The translations under genes and the position numbers were made by a program. Positions 43,869 through 53,500 of a stretch of DNA of 64,000 bases are shown piece by piece. Position 1 is the stretch's first letter, and the number at the start of each line of letters is the position of its first letter. The DNA is taken from contig CAJNDS010000165.1 of NCBI GenBank assembly GCA_905221605.1, positions 1 through 64,000 on the forward strand. The letters are read 5' to 3'. The DNA comes from Symbiodinium natans. Lineage: Eukaryota; Sar; Dinophyceae; Suessiales; Symbiodiniaceae. Under the pieces are notes generated by a model. That model was not told the origin of the DNA and ran no database searches. It saw nothing but the letters and a program-made list of their open reading frames with translations.

Positions 43869-44355
43869 ACCCTCCAAGCCCTAAACCCTAAACCCTCAAC
43901 CCTCAACCCTAAACCAGAACCCTCAAACCTAAAAACCTTGGGGGCGGGGTGTGGGTTTTGGGGCTTGAGGTTTAAGCGGGCTTCGGGGGCCTTATAGTTC
44001 AAGAAAGGCTTTTGGGTATTGTCTGTCTTCAACCCGCAACCCCGTTGAGTTAGAGAGGCCTCAACGGAGGGTGGTTCGTGGGGGGTAGGTACCTGGGGAA
44101 CCTTAGGGAAGCTTGGGGAGCCTTCGGGAGTGGTAGGGAGTTTCAGGGAGCCTTACGTTTCCCTGAAGAACTCTATAATTGAGGGGCCCCCCCAATCTCA
44201 TTCTCCAAGCAGGCCCCACACCCTGTTTTTGGGGAGCCATTTGCTGATGGGTGATTAGGGTTTGGGGTTTAGGGTTTGGGGTTTAGGGTGTAGGATTTAG
44301 GGTTTAGGGTTTAGGATTTAGGGTCTAGGGTCATTTCGTAGGTTATAGCTTGCAG

Positions 44356-44455
44356 CAGGTCCAGGGAGTGAGCCCTTTCGCGCTGTCGCACCAACTTCGG
44401 CGTTGGTGCTTGGGCTCAGATGCACCTACACCCGAAGCCTGGCTAATCCCCCCAG
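44356..44455 (+). CDS. 33-codon exon
   Basis: An ATAGCTTGCAG acceptor opens QVQGVSPFALSHQLRRWC and LGSDAPTPEAWLIPP to a GC donor (CCAG|GCGCC). The frame stays open beyond to the next CCCTAAA array. Confidence 0.52.
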
Positions 44456-44886
44456 GCGCCAACCCCAGTCCCCACCTTGAACCCAAAGGATTTTCCCTAA
44501 ACCCTCAACCCTCAACCCTCAACCCTAAACCCTAAACCCTCCTAGGCCTATTGGGTTGCTTAAAGGCAAACTCAGCGTGCTTCGGGACTTCTTGCTTGGT
44601 GGAGGGCTGCAGAGCACAGGGCTTTTGTTTAGGGGGGCTGGACGTGTGTCGCGTTGCAGTGTTTCGGCGTTCTAGACGAGGCCTGCGCTCCGGCTCTGAT
44701 TGGATTTTGAGGTTCAGGGTGCAGTGTTTCGGGCTCAGGGCTTACGAAATCTTATAACCAATGTCATCCCCGTAGGATCCCTATGTAGGCCCTCAATATC
44801 ATCATTAGTTAAGCGTAGGGTTCAGTGAAAGGCCCTCAACTCGAATTGCCCCTACAGGGCCCAGACCTGACAAGGGTGCGTGCGTG

Positions 44887-44956
44887 TGTACATACATACA
44901 TACATACATACATACATACATACATACATACATACATACATACATACATACATACA

Positions 44957-44987
<31 letters not shown>
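44887..44987. repeat. CATA microsatellite
   Basis: About 25 units of CATA. His/Thr/Tyr-rich frames across it are artefacts. Confidence 0.97.
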
Positions 44988-44989
<2 letters not shown>

Positions 44990-45061
44990 GTACACACAGA
45001 CTTGTTGTAAATCTTCATGTTCATGTTATCCTCTCTGTTCTGCCTACGCTGGTTATCCAAG

Positions 45062-45144
45062 CACTATGGCTCATGTCTGTTGAAGCAGGTATCAGGGTTG
45101 CTCTTGAAGTTGTATATATACCCGGTGCACCCCTGCCATATTCT
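45062..45144 (+). CDS. exon with consensus GTAAGC donor
   Basis: A CTGGTTATCCAAG acceptor opens LWLMSVEAGIRVALEVVY and IPGAPLPYS, ending at TCT|GTAAGC. It is hydrophobic. A small exon 45273-45300 (GCCCCCAG|..|GTAAGC) follows. Confidence 0.53.
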
Positions 45145-45724
45145 GTAAGCTTCGTCCGACTGCAAGGTCCGACTAACCCTAAACCCCAAACCCCAAACCC
45201 CAAACCCTAAACCCCAAACCCCAAACCCTAAACCCTAAACCCTAAGCCCTGGGAACTCCTTCATGCCCCCAGGCTCACTGATCCCATCCGCGCCCCCGCG
45301 GTAAGCCTTGCTCGGTTGCTGGTGCGGTACATCCGACGGCTACCATGCTGGGGTTTAGGGTTTGGGGTTTGGGGTTTGGGTTTGGGGTTTGGCATGGGGT
45401 TTAGAGTTTAGGGTTTAGGGTTTAAGGTTTAGGGTTTAGGGTTTAGGGTTTAGGGTTTAGACCCCCCAAGTACCCTTTAAGATGCTCTGCCCCCATCGAT
45501 GTGCACTTAGGCCTCTATTCAAGGCTACTTTGGGGGTGCAGGCTTGGTGCTTCTTTTTTTTTTTTTTTGGGGGGGGGGGGGGGGGGAAGTGGGAGTTCAC
45601 GAAATAGGAGACCCCTAAAATAGACCCTCAAATAGTTGGATTCTCTTAAGAAAGGGACCCCAATAAGGTACCCCTCATTTCGGAAACCCCCCACGTGGCT
45701 ACGGAATCGGTTCAGGGTCTGCAG

Positions 45725-45773
45725 GCTTAGACATCCCAGGGGCCCATGAAATTCTGGTGCTTGTCTTTGTCCG
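45725..45773 (+). CDS. short hydrophobic exon
   Basis: A GGTCTGCAG acceptor, LDIPGAHEILVLVFV, and GTCTCT. It follows a family A element. Confidence 0.45.
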
Positions 45774-45893
45774 GTCTCTTTGTCTCTTTCTCCCTCCACG
45801 ATTTTTCATCACATCACGGCCCAATTTGGCCCCCTCATTTTTCCTTCTACCCTCCTTCCCCCCCCCCCCCCCCCCCCCCCATCCCCCCCCCGC

Positions 45894-46068
45894 CCTAAAC
45901 CCTAAACCCTAAACCCTAAACCCTAAACCCTAAACCCTAAACCCTAAACCCTAAAAACCCTAAACCCTAAACCCTAAACCCTAAACCCTAAACCCTAAAC
46001 CCTAAACCCTAAACCCTAAACCCTAAACCCTAAACCCTAAACCTAAACCCTAAACCCTAAACCCAAAG
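45894..46068. repeat. CCCTAAA telomere-like array
   Basis: About 24 units with one CCCTAAAAA and one missing base; preceded by poly-C. Confidence 0.98.
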
Positions 46069-46113
46069 CCCCTTGCCACCTGCCTGCGCCGGCCTGCGAC
46101 GCTGCGACGCCAG

Positions 46114-46177
46114 GCCCGCCACATCCTTCGAGCTCCGTTGACACCACCGGTGTCTGAGGCGATCCTTCCGCTTCGTG
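46114..46177 (+). CDS. exon bracketed by opposed arrays
   Basis: A CGACGCCAG acceptor, ARHILRAPLTPPVSEAI and LPLR to G|GTTAGGG. The frame is also open back to the CCCTAAA array. Confidence 0.5.
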
Positions 46178-46265
46178 GTTAGGGTTTAGGGTTTAGGGTT
46201 TAGGGTTTAGGGTTTAGGGTTTAGGGTTTAGGGTTTAGGGTTTAGGGTTAGGTGTTAGTTTGCAG

Positions 46266-46445
46266 AAGTCGCTTCGTCTCATAGGTTTGCAAGGAAGAAG
46301 AGAACATACGCTCCCAATGAAGATGTACCAAGAACGGCTCGATGTTCGGAAATCTAAGCATCTCCCCACCCCCCATCCCCCGTTCGAGGCCCTTCAATCA
46401 GAAGCCCGAAGCTTTACAACCCAGAGCCTCGGGTGTTGGGAGTAG
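46266..46445 (+). CDS. long exon, possible gene end
   Basis: A TTAGTTTGCAG acceptor. Phase 0 is open 59 codons to TAG (KMYQERLDVRKSKHLPTP; FEALQSEARSFTTQSLG). Phase 1, which fits the previous exon, reads VASSHRFARKKRTYAPNE to an earlier TAA (46355-46357). Coding is likely; the frame is not settled. Confidence 0.5.
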   Translation, partial: KSLRLIGLQGRREHTLPMKMYQERLDVRKSKHLPTPHPPFEALQSEARSFTTQSLGCWE

Positions 46446-46840
46446 GGTTTACTTCAGCATAGCCAGGGTTCAGGACTTTATATGGTTTAGAAGTGTAGAT
46501 AGTATTTAGATCCTAAAACCCCAAACTCCTCGTAAGCCCCAGAGTCAGTTTCTCAACCATACAGCCTACAACAATAGGTTTGTTCTTCCCCCTGATGAGA
46601 ACTATAGTCAAGAAGTGCATGAATCAACAGCATACTACAAAATAACACAATATGAACAAACAAATACCGAAGGCTCCAGAATAAGCGAAGTCTGGTAAAA
46701 GCCCCCCCCCCTAACCCTAAACCCTAAACCCTAAACCCTAAACCCTAAACCCTAAACCCTAAACCCTAAACCCTAAACCCTAAACCCTAAACCCTAAACC
46801 CTAAACCCTAAACCCACTATTGGTGCTACCGCTCCCCGAG
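46446..46840. other. intergenic or intron with CCCTAAA array
   Basis: 46450-46700 has AT-richer sequence without exon signals; 46712-46815 is a CCCTAAA array. Confidence 0.45.
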
Positions 46841-49800
46841 GCCCTGCAACACCTGGTCCCTGTGGCGCAGCAGCTGGGCCTGCGTGAGGATGCAAGGAGC
46901 CATGATGTGCACATGTGAAACAGGGTTTAGGGTTTAGGGTTGAGGGTTTAGGGTTCAGGGTTAGGGTTATTTAGGGTTTAGGGTTTAGGGTTTAGGGCTT
47001 AGGGTTTAGGGTTTAGGGTTTAGGGTTTAGGATTTAGGGTTGTTACTGCTATTGGTGAGTGTAGAATAGGGTCCCTTTTCAATCTTAGGGAGTGTAGATG
47101 CTTGGTCTCCTTTCCGGGTTACAAGGAATGTAAACCCTACTTCATGTGGGGTCTAGGCCTACGTAGGTTCTGTTTAGGGTTTGGGGCTTCTTGGTTACAG
47201 GGCTTGGGGCTTAGGGCTTAGGGCTTCATGGCGCACATGAATCCGCAAGCCTCAATTGCAAATCCCTGAACCTATCGCGAATCTAGAGCTTTATAGACTG
47301 AGGGCTTTAGCACTGGCATCGTGCTGCAAACCCTGAACATCAATCCTAGAATTGAAGCAGCTTTTTTGTCTTGCCGGAGGGACCCTTTTGTAAGTGGGTG
47401 AGCAATCGCGCGTGAATTCGCGGCTTTTGCAATTACAGTTACAGGTTCATGGGTGTCCTGTAGGGTTAGGGGTCATGTAGGGTTAGGGGTTGAAGGTTAA
47501 GGGTTTAGCTTCTGCCTGATCCCTATACACCCCCAACCCCCACACCCCAAATCTCCAAACCTTAAAACCCCAAAAAGAAACATGAACCCCAGGCCCTACA
47601 CCCTGATCCCTACACTCTAAACTGCCCAAACCCCTAAACGCCTAAAACCCCAACTCCCGAAACCCTATACTCCAAGTGCAGGCTCGTGGAGCTAAACTAC
47701 ACAGTGAGCCTCCCCGGCGCGCCCTCACAGGACCTGACTGAGTGGACTCTGATGTGTTTTGGCTTAGGGTTTAGGGTGTAGGGTTTACGGCTTAGCGGTT
47801 TTGGGCAGCCAATCCGAGGGAACCCCCCGGCAGCTTACAAAGCCCTAAGCTCGAAAGTCCTTGAAGGTTCAGGGTTTGGTGTCTAGGGTTCTCGGGAAAG
47901 CTCTAAGCCAGAAGGAGATGCACAGCGACATCTCACCCATGAATGAGACGCAGCGTGTCCTGTCTCAGACGGCATGAGGGGGTGGGGTCGGGGGGTTTTA
48001 GGGTTTAGGGTTTAGGGTTTAGGTTGGGGGGAAGGTGATAGTGCTCCACCAGCTGGTCACGAGGTTACCTGTAAACCCTGCAAACCCTATAAACCCCGAA
48101 ACCCGAAAGCCTTTTAAACCCTAAGCCCTTGAACCCGAAACCCTAGGCCCTAAACACCCTTAGGGTTCAGGTCTCATTGGACTTTCGGTGGTCCACCATG
48201 CGGAGGGTTTTGACAAAAAACCTAAAGGTCACAAACGAGCCCGATAAGCCCTAAAACCCTGTATAGCCCCCTACCCCGAAGTCCTGAAGCCACCCCACAT
48301 ACCGAGCAGTCGAACAGAGCTTCGAACTCGAACCCGAACTCCTAGACCCCACATGCAAAACCCGAGGTGTCGTCACCTTTTGGGCAGCAGTCCAAGCTGT
48401 TCACGCAAGCATGGGCCCCACGGAGACTCTTGGAACTTCTGAATGCTCAGGTCTTCTAAGTTCCTGGTTCCCTGCAGGGAAAACCCCTTGTATTTAGGGG
48501 ACCCTGTACCCCCCGTACATCCCCCCACCCTATATACCCCCAACCCCCCTATACCCCCCCCTTCCACCCCCCTCCCCCCACCTAGCGCTACAGTATTTAG
48601 GCTTTAGAGCAAGGTGGTGGGAGGTTGTGGAAGGTCTTTTTGGAAACAACTAACCCCAGAGACCCATTCTGGTTGAACAGGCCCTTGCCATGCTACCCTA
48701 AACCCTAAACCCTAAACCCTAAACCCTAAACCCTAAACCCTAAACCCTAAACCCTAAACCCTAAACCCTAAACCCTAAACCCTAAACCCTAAACCCTAAA
48801 CCCTACTACTCGCCCTTAGGGTTCACAGTCTGAGGCTCTCAGATCTGTCGCCTCCAACCATACGAACTCACAAGCTGTGTTGGAGTTCAACTTTCCCCTA
48901 TCGAGGTTCTCAAAAACCACCTCTGAAAGACCAGCCCCCACTCAGCAGAGCATCTACGGCTCCGGGCTTTTGAGGGTGTAGGGCTTAGGGTTTAGAGTTT
49001 AGGGTTTAGGGTTTAGGGTGCCGGTCTTACGGATCCTTCGAGCACCTTTTGACAGAATCTGTGATGTCAGCTGAGGATATGGCCGGGCTCACACCAAGTG
49101 GCGCGGACCTTCATAGGCTGGCTTCAGGAAGTTGCAGCCCCGAGAGAAAAGGCCCAGCAACACGCCCCAAGAATATTTTTGGAGCGATTCCCTGATGTCT
49201 TCCCTTACTTCTATATACCCTGAGCCCTATAAACCCTAAAAAATGTTTAGGGTTTAGGGTTTAGGGTTTCGGGTTTAGGGTTTAGCGCCGGCAAGGATAG
49301 AGCACAAGCCGCAATTTACAGTCCAAGCCTCTGTAGTTCTCGTCGGGGTACGAGTTACAGGGAAATACTGCAGGGGTCGGAAGAAGTACTGATAGCTTTC
49401 TCTTGTGGTCCCTTTGTGAGAGTACTACATGAACCCCCTAAAACCTATTCTCACTATTCAGGCCCCTATATTCCTCTCCCCTAAACATCCCTAAACCCTG
49501 AGTGCCACCAACCCGAAACCCTAAACCCCAAACCCTAAACCCTAAACCCTAAACCTAAACCCTAAACCCTAAACGGCCCTAAACCCTAAACCCTAAACGG
49601 CCCTAAACCCTAAACCCTAAGTGCCACCAAAAGCGCTGCGGCCACGTGGAGTTGCAGGCAGCCTTCCACCAGCGCTGCAGCGGCAGCGGAAGGCAGAGCA
49701 GCGGCCAAGAGTTCGGTTTAGGCCTGATGCTCGGGGTTTAGGGTTGAGGGTTGAGGGTTTAGGGTTTAGGGTTTAGGTTTCAGGGTTTACAGGGTTTCAG

Positions 49801-50375
49801 GGTTTAGGAGCCAGAAGTTTTAGGGGACAGCGTTCATGGGCTTAGGGCTTAGGAAGCTGCACAAGCCAACAAATCTCCGGTGGCCCTTCCGCGTCTTAGA
49901 CGTTAGGGGTCAGGGGCCCTGACGCCTTCAATCATCCACATGAGGGGAAGGAAAAGATACGGCAAAACCCAACAAACAACAGTTCAACTCATGAATTTGG
50001 AACCCTAATTAAACCCTGAACCCTAAACCCTAATGTGTGTATATTATATTCATTTTCTGCGTGCTCCGTAGAGGAGGGGGGTAAATATCTTTGACCGCAG
50101 CGTTTGTTCTCAAACAAGTGGTGGTACCTGGAGGTTCATGGCACTTCTCAACCAATTCTAATTGTATTCACAACTGTACTTATAGCCATATTAGGGCACT
50201 TAAGGGGGCTTATAAATACAAGTATAAGTACAGTTCTACTTGGTTCATAAGTACCATGAACCTCCAAGTAAGGGAGGTGAACCTCAACATAATCAGAGGG
50301 CTGGCTGGGTTGAGCTTGGACATGGTTGAGCTTGGGGCGAACTGGGTTAGAAAGTGGCACGCATGTTCCGTCTGA
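46841..50375 (+). CDS. chain H: multi-exon gene segment
   Basis: Exons 46841-46914 (ALQHLVPVAQQLGLREDA|GTGAAA), 47350-47389 (..AAFLSCRRDPF|GTAAGT), a coding region 47682-47765, 47912-47977, 48388-48450, 48829-48975, 49056-49195, 49301-49369, 49634-49715, 49857-49901, 50101-50133 and 50277-50375. The first two junctions, 48388/48829 and the last three exons are phase-consistent; the middle is not fully resolved, and more than one gene may be present. It ends at TGA 50373-50375. Confidence 0.42.
47682..47765 (+). CDS. coding-like island
   Basis: A CAAGTGCAG acceptor. One frame is open throughout: LVELNYTVSLPGAPSQDL then TEWTLM, to GTGTTT; an internal GTGAGC gives a shorter exon. Confidence 0.48.
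47912..47977 (+). CDS. helical exon
   Basis: A CTCTAAGCCAG acceptor, KEMHSDISPMNETQRVLS, then QTA and TGA, or a GC donor just before it. Confidence 0.5.
   Translation, partial: KEMHSDISPMNETQRVLSQTA
48388..48450 (+). CDS. helical exon, phase 0 on both sides
   Basis: A CACCTTTTGGGCAG acceptor, QSKLFTQAWAPRRLLELL and NAQ, to GTCTTC. In phase with 48829-48975. Confidence 0.6.
48829..48975 (+). CDS. 49-codon exon
   Basis: A GGGTTCACAG acceptor, SEALRSVASNHTNSQAVL, EFNFPLSRFSKTTSERPA, PTQQSIYGSGLLR, to GTGTAG. CCCTAAA array upstream, TTTAGGG downstream. An internal donor at 48906 is an alternative. Confidence 0.6.
49056..49195 (+). CDS. 46-codon exon with stop
   Basis: A CCTTTTGACAG acceptor; the frame is open from the preceding array (SFEHLLTE) through SVMSAEDMAGLTPSGADL and HRLASGSCSPERKGP to TGA. 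It may be a terminal exon or splice out earlier. Confidence 0.5.
49301..49369 (+). CDS. exon meeting a GC-starting family E element
   Basis: A GGATAG acceptor, HKPQFTVQASVVLVGVRV and TGKY, ending where the element begins GCAGGGGTCGG. Beta-like alternation. Confidence 0.5.
49634..49715 (+). CDS. GC-rich exon island
   Basis: A CACCAAAAG acceptor and GTTTAGG donor; all three frames are open (ELQAAFHQRCSGSGRQSS in phase 0; PPALQRQRKAEQRPRV in phase 1). Coding is likely, the frame is not. Confidence 0.42.
49857..50375 (+). CDS. three phase-0 exons around a family D element
   Basis: 49857-49901 (LHKPTNLRWPFRVLD|GTTAGG), 50101-50133 (TTGACCGCAG|RLFSNKWWYLE|GTTCAT) and 50277-50375 (VNLNIIRGLAGLSLDMVE, LGANWVRKWHACSV, TGA). 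The intron 50134-50276 is a family D element: its TTCATGG left end is the donor and CATGAACCTCC lies near the acceptor. Confidence 0.55.
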
Positions 50376-50515
50376 CCGTCTTGCTCCGTTCAACACACCT
50401 CATACACAAAGACTTCTACAAGAATCTTGACTCAGAACCGCCGGCGCGCCCCAAAGCGCCAAACCTCAAACCCTGAACCATGAATCCGTGAAGCCTGCGA
50501 CTTAAGCACGGCCAG

Positions 50516-53500
50516 AGGTCCCGGAGTACATGTACGTGGACGGCGAGTATCAGGCTGCGGGCAAGCTTGGGTTGAGGGCGTAGGCTGGGGTTCAGGGTTT
50601 GTTGGGGGTTTAGGGTTTGCGGTTTTAGGGTTAAGGGCTCAGGGCCATTTTGTTGGTGTTTAGGGTCTACGATTTGGGGTTCAGGGCATAGGGTTTCTGA
50701 CTCAAGTTTCCTGTTTGTTTGGGCACATGCCTTTTTAGGTCTAAAGCTGGGTCTTCTTCTTTGCAGTTCAGGATGCCTACCGTAAGCCCTTAAATTCAAA
50801 TCCTAAACCTGCAGATCGATTTGGAAGGTGAATGTCGGATGATGCAGCCCGTGAGCTGCTTCGGTCGAAGAGTTTTGGGGAGCAGGGGCCTGGGTTTATG
50901 AGTTGTAGTTTGGGCGATGTCGGGTTTCTGGGGCTCAGGGTGGGGGAGGGGCTATCTAAATATTTCCAGGTAGAATGCTAAGGACGGCTTGGTTGAGTTG
51001 ACTGCCCCTCCAAGCCTTACAATCAGGACCCTAGTCCTGAGGTCCAAATTTCCAAAAATTTGGTAGTTGCTCCGGGGTGTAATTGGCGAGATGGTGCATG
51101 TTTGTGCGGCTGGACGATGATGTAAAGGCCGTGTCGCCGTCTGGCGAGCCCATCACTGAGGAGCAGCTCGAAGAAGAAAGGCGCTTTTTCATTCAAGAAC
51201 TGGTAGACGGGTTTAGGGTTTAGGGTTTAGGGTTTAGGGTTTAGGGATACACCTTACATTATTGGGAATCCTTAAGCTATGACTGGGCTCCAAACACATG
51301 TTCAGCAACCTTCCTTATTCAATGAAGGGGTATTGGAGTAGACTCTCGACATCATTGGCTTTGGGCAAGCGACACCAAAACCCTCAACCCTAAACCCTAA
51401 ACCCTAATCCCTAAACCCTAAACCCTAAACCCTAAACCCTAAACCCTAAACCCTAAACCCTAAACCGCTCAGTCTCTTGCATGGAGGACCACAGCACAAG
51501 CTTCGGCACTTTGTGGTACTTTACTGTAACTTTAGATCCTTAGCCTGTTTGGGTTTATTGGGTTTCTTAATAAGGCAGCTAAAATTATGTTTTAGCTACC
51601 CTTCTGAGTGTAGCCAAGGGCAGTGGATGACACAAGCCTTGTGCATGCGCATAGAAGACTGGTAAGTTATAAGTTGGCACGCAAGGCGGTGAATCACTAA
51701 ACCTAGACGTTTGTGGTATAGGCTCTACAACACTACCCTAGGCACGAACGAAACGTACAAATTTGGGGTCGCCCGCTTTTCAAGCACACACAGAGTCCTC
51801 CCCCCAGTCCAAAGCCTGATTAAACCCTGTAAACCCTATTAAACCCTTGAAAAAAACCCTGAAAACCCTGAAGGCCCCATAAACACTTTAAACCCTAAAC
51901 CCTATAGGGTTTAGGGTTTAGGGTTTAGCGTAAACACTTAAAACCCTAAACCCTATACACCCTCTAAACCCCAAACTCCCTTCGCCCTGGCCAGGCAGGC
52001 CTCGGCCGAGGCGGCCGCCGAGCTCAAACGCCGAGTCCGTGCGGGGCATCTCGAGGCTGATGGGATCTAGGGTGTAGGGTTTAGGGGTGTAGGGTTAAGG
52101 GTTTGTGGTTGAGGTTTGGGGTTTAGGGTACAGGGCTCCGGGTTTACAGTTTAGGTTTTCGGTGCTGTGATATGACGCCGAAGATGGGAAGGAAAGGAGA
52201 CAGAGCAGTTTCTTCGTCATGTGCGAAGTGCAGCCATGGCCAGAGTGGGTCCATCAACGCCCTGAACCCTAAACCCTAAACCCTAAATACCCTAAACCCT
52301 AAACCACAATCTCCCACCCCACGCCGTTTAAGCTGCCAGCTGCCAAGTCACCCAATCAATCTACTTATGCCCTATCCCCATAATCAACCCTATAAAGGGC
52401 CTTTTGAAGCGTTTACAGGGCTTAAAGGGGTTTGAGGGGTTTGTTCGAAGAGTTTGTCGGGGCGGTTGGGGTTGACCAAAAAGCCAGAGAACATACAAAG
52501 TAGGTCTATCTGGGGTTATAGGGTATAGTAGTCCATGCTGGTAAGTCTTGCATGTTTGGGGCGTGTCGATTCATGTTGCTGGCACGGCTTTCTTTACCTC
52601 CTGGGGTCTGAAAGAGTCTGAAATGCACGCAGGCAAAAGGCTGCAAGTTCCACAGGGAGTGAGAGGGTTCTTAAGGGAGGGGGGGGGGGGGGTTCAAGGG
52701 GGGTAGGTACCTCGGGAACTCTAGGGGAGCTCAGGGAGCCTTAGGGCGTAGCAGGGAGTATTAAGGAACCTTGGGCTACACCCCCTTGAACCCCCCCCGT
52801 CCCTGAAGAACCCTATAACGGGAGGGACAGCCTCCGGGCTAGGCCCCTGAGCTGCGGCTTGATGCTCCAGCCCAGCTCGAGGCTTGTCAGGTTGAGAGTT
52901 GATTCTCTTTCTAGGGTTTAGGGTTTAGGGTTTAGGGTTTGGGGTTTAGGGTTTAGGGTTTGTAGGGGCTGAAAAACCCCAAACCCTAAACCGTGCACCC
53001 AGAGCCGCAGCCTCAACCCTCTACCTTTGTCGCCAGGCCATGACGTCGGCTTGTGGCGATGTGGCCGCTCGCTGCACCCGTGTTGGCGTACTGATTTTGG
53101 GGCTCAGAGAGTTCAGGGCTGAGGGTTGACACTTTTTGTGATTTTTTGGCATCTCTGGGTCTGTTTGCTCCTTGAGACCCGAAGCCCTTGAAGCCTTAAA
53201 GCCTGAAGGGTTTAGGGTTTAGGGTTTAGGGTTTAGGGTTTAGGGTTTAGGGTTTAGGGTTTAGGGGCTCTTGGACCTGAAGGTTGCCATGGACTGCCGG
53301 GTATTCCACCGCGGCAGCGCCAACTCCTCCTCGGAAGCACGGGTGCTCTTCAATGCTTCCTTTCAGGAGGCGCCGCGCTGTGTAGGGTTTAGGGTTTAGG
53401 GTTTAGGGTTTAGGGTTTAGGGTCTAGGGTTTAGGGTTTAGGGTTTAGGGTTTAGGGTTTAGGGTTTAGGGTCTAGGGTTTAGGGTTAGGTACTAGGGTT

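Noticed and set aside
44825-45010. His-Thr-Tyr-Ile repeat frames
   Set aside because: Translation of the CATA microsatellite.
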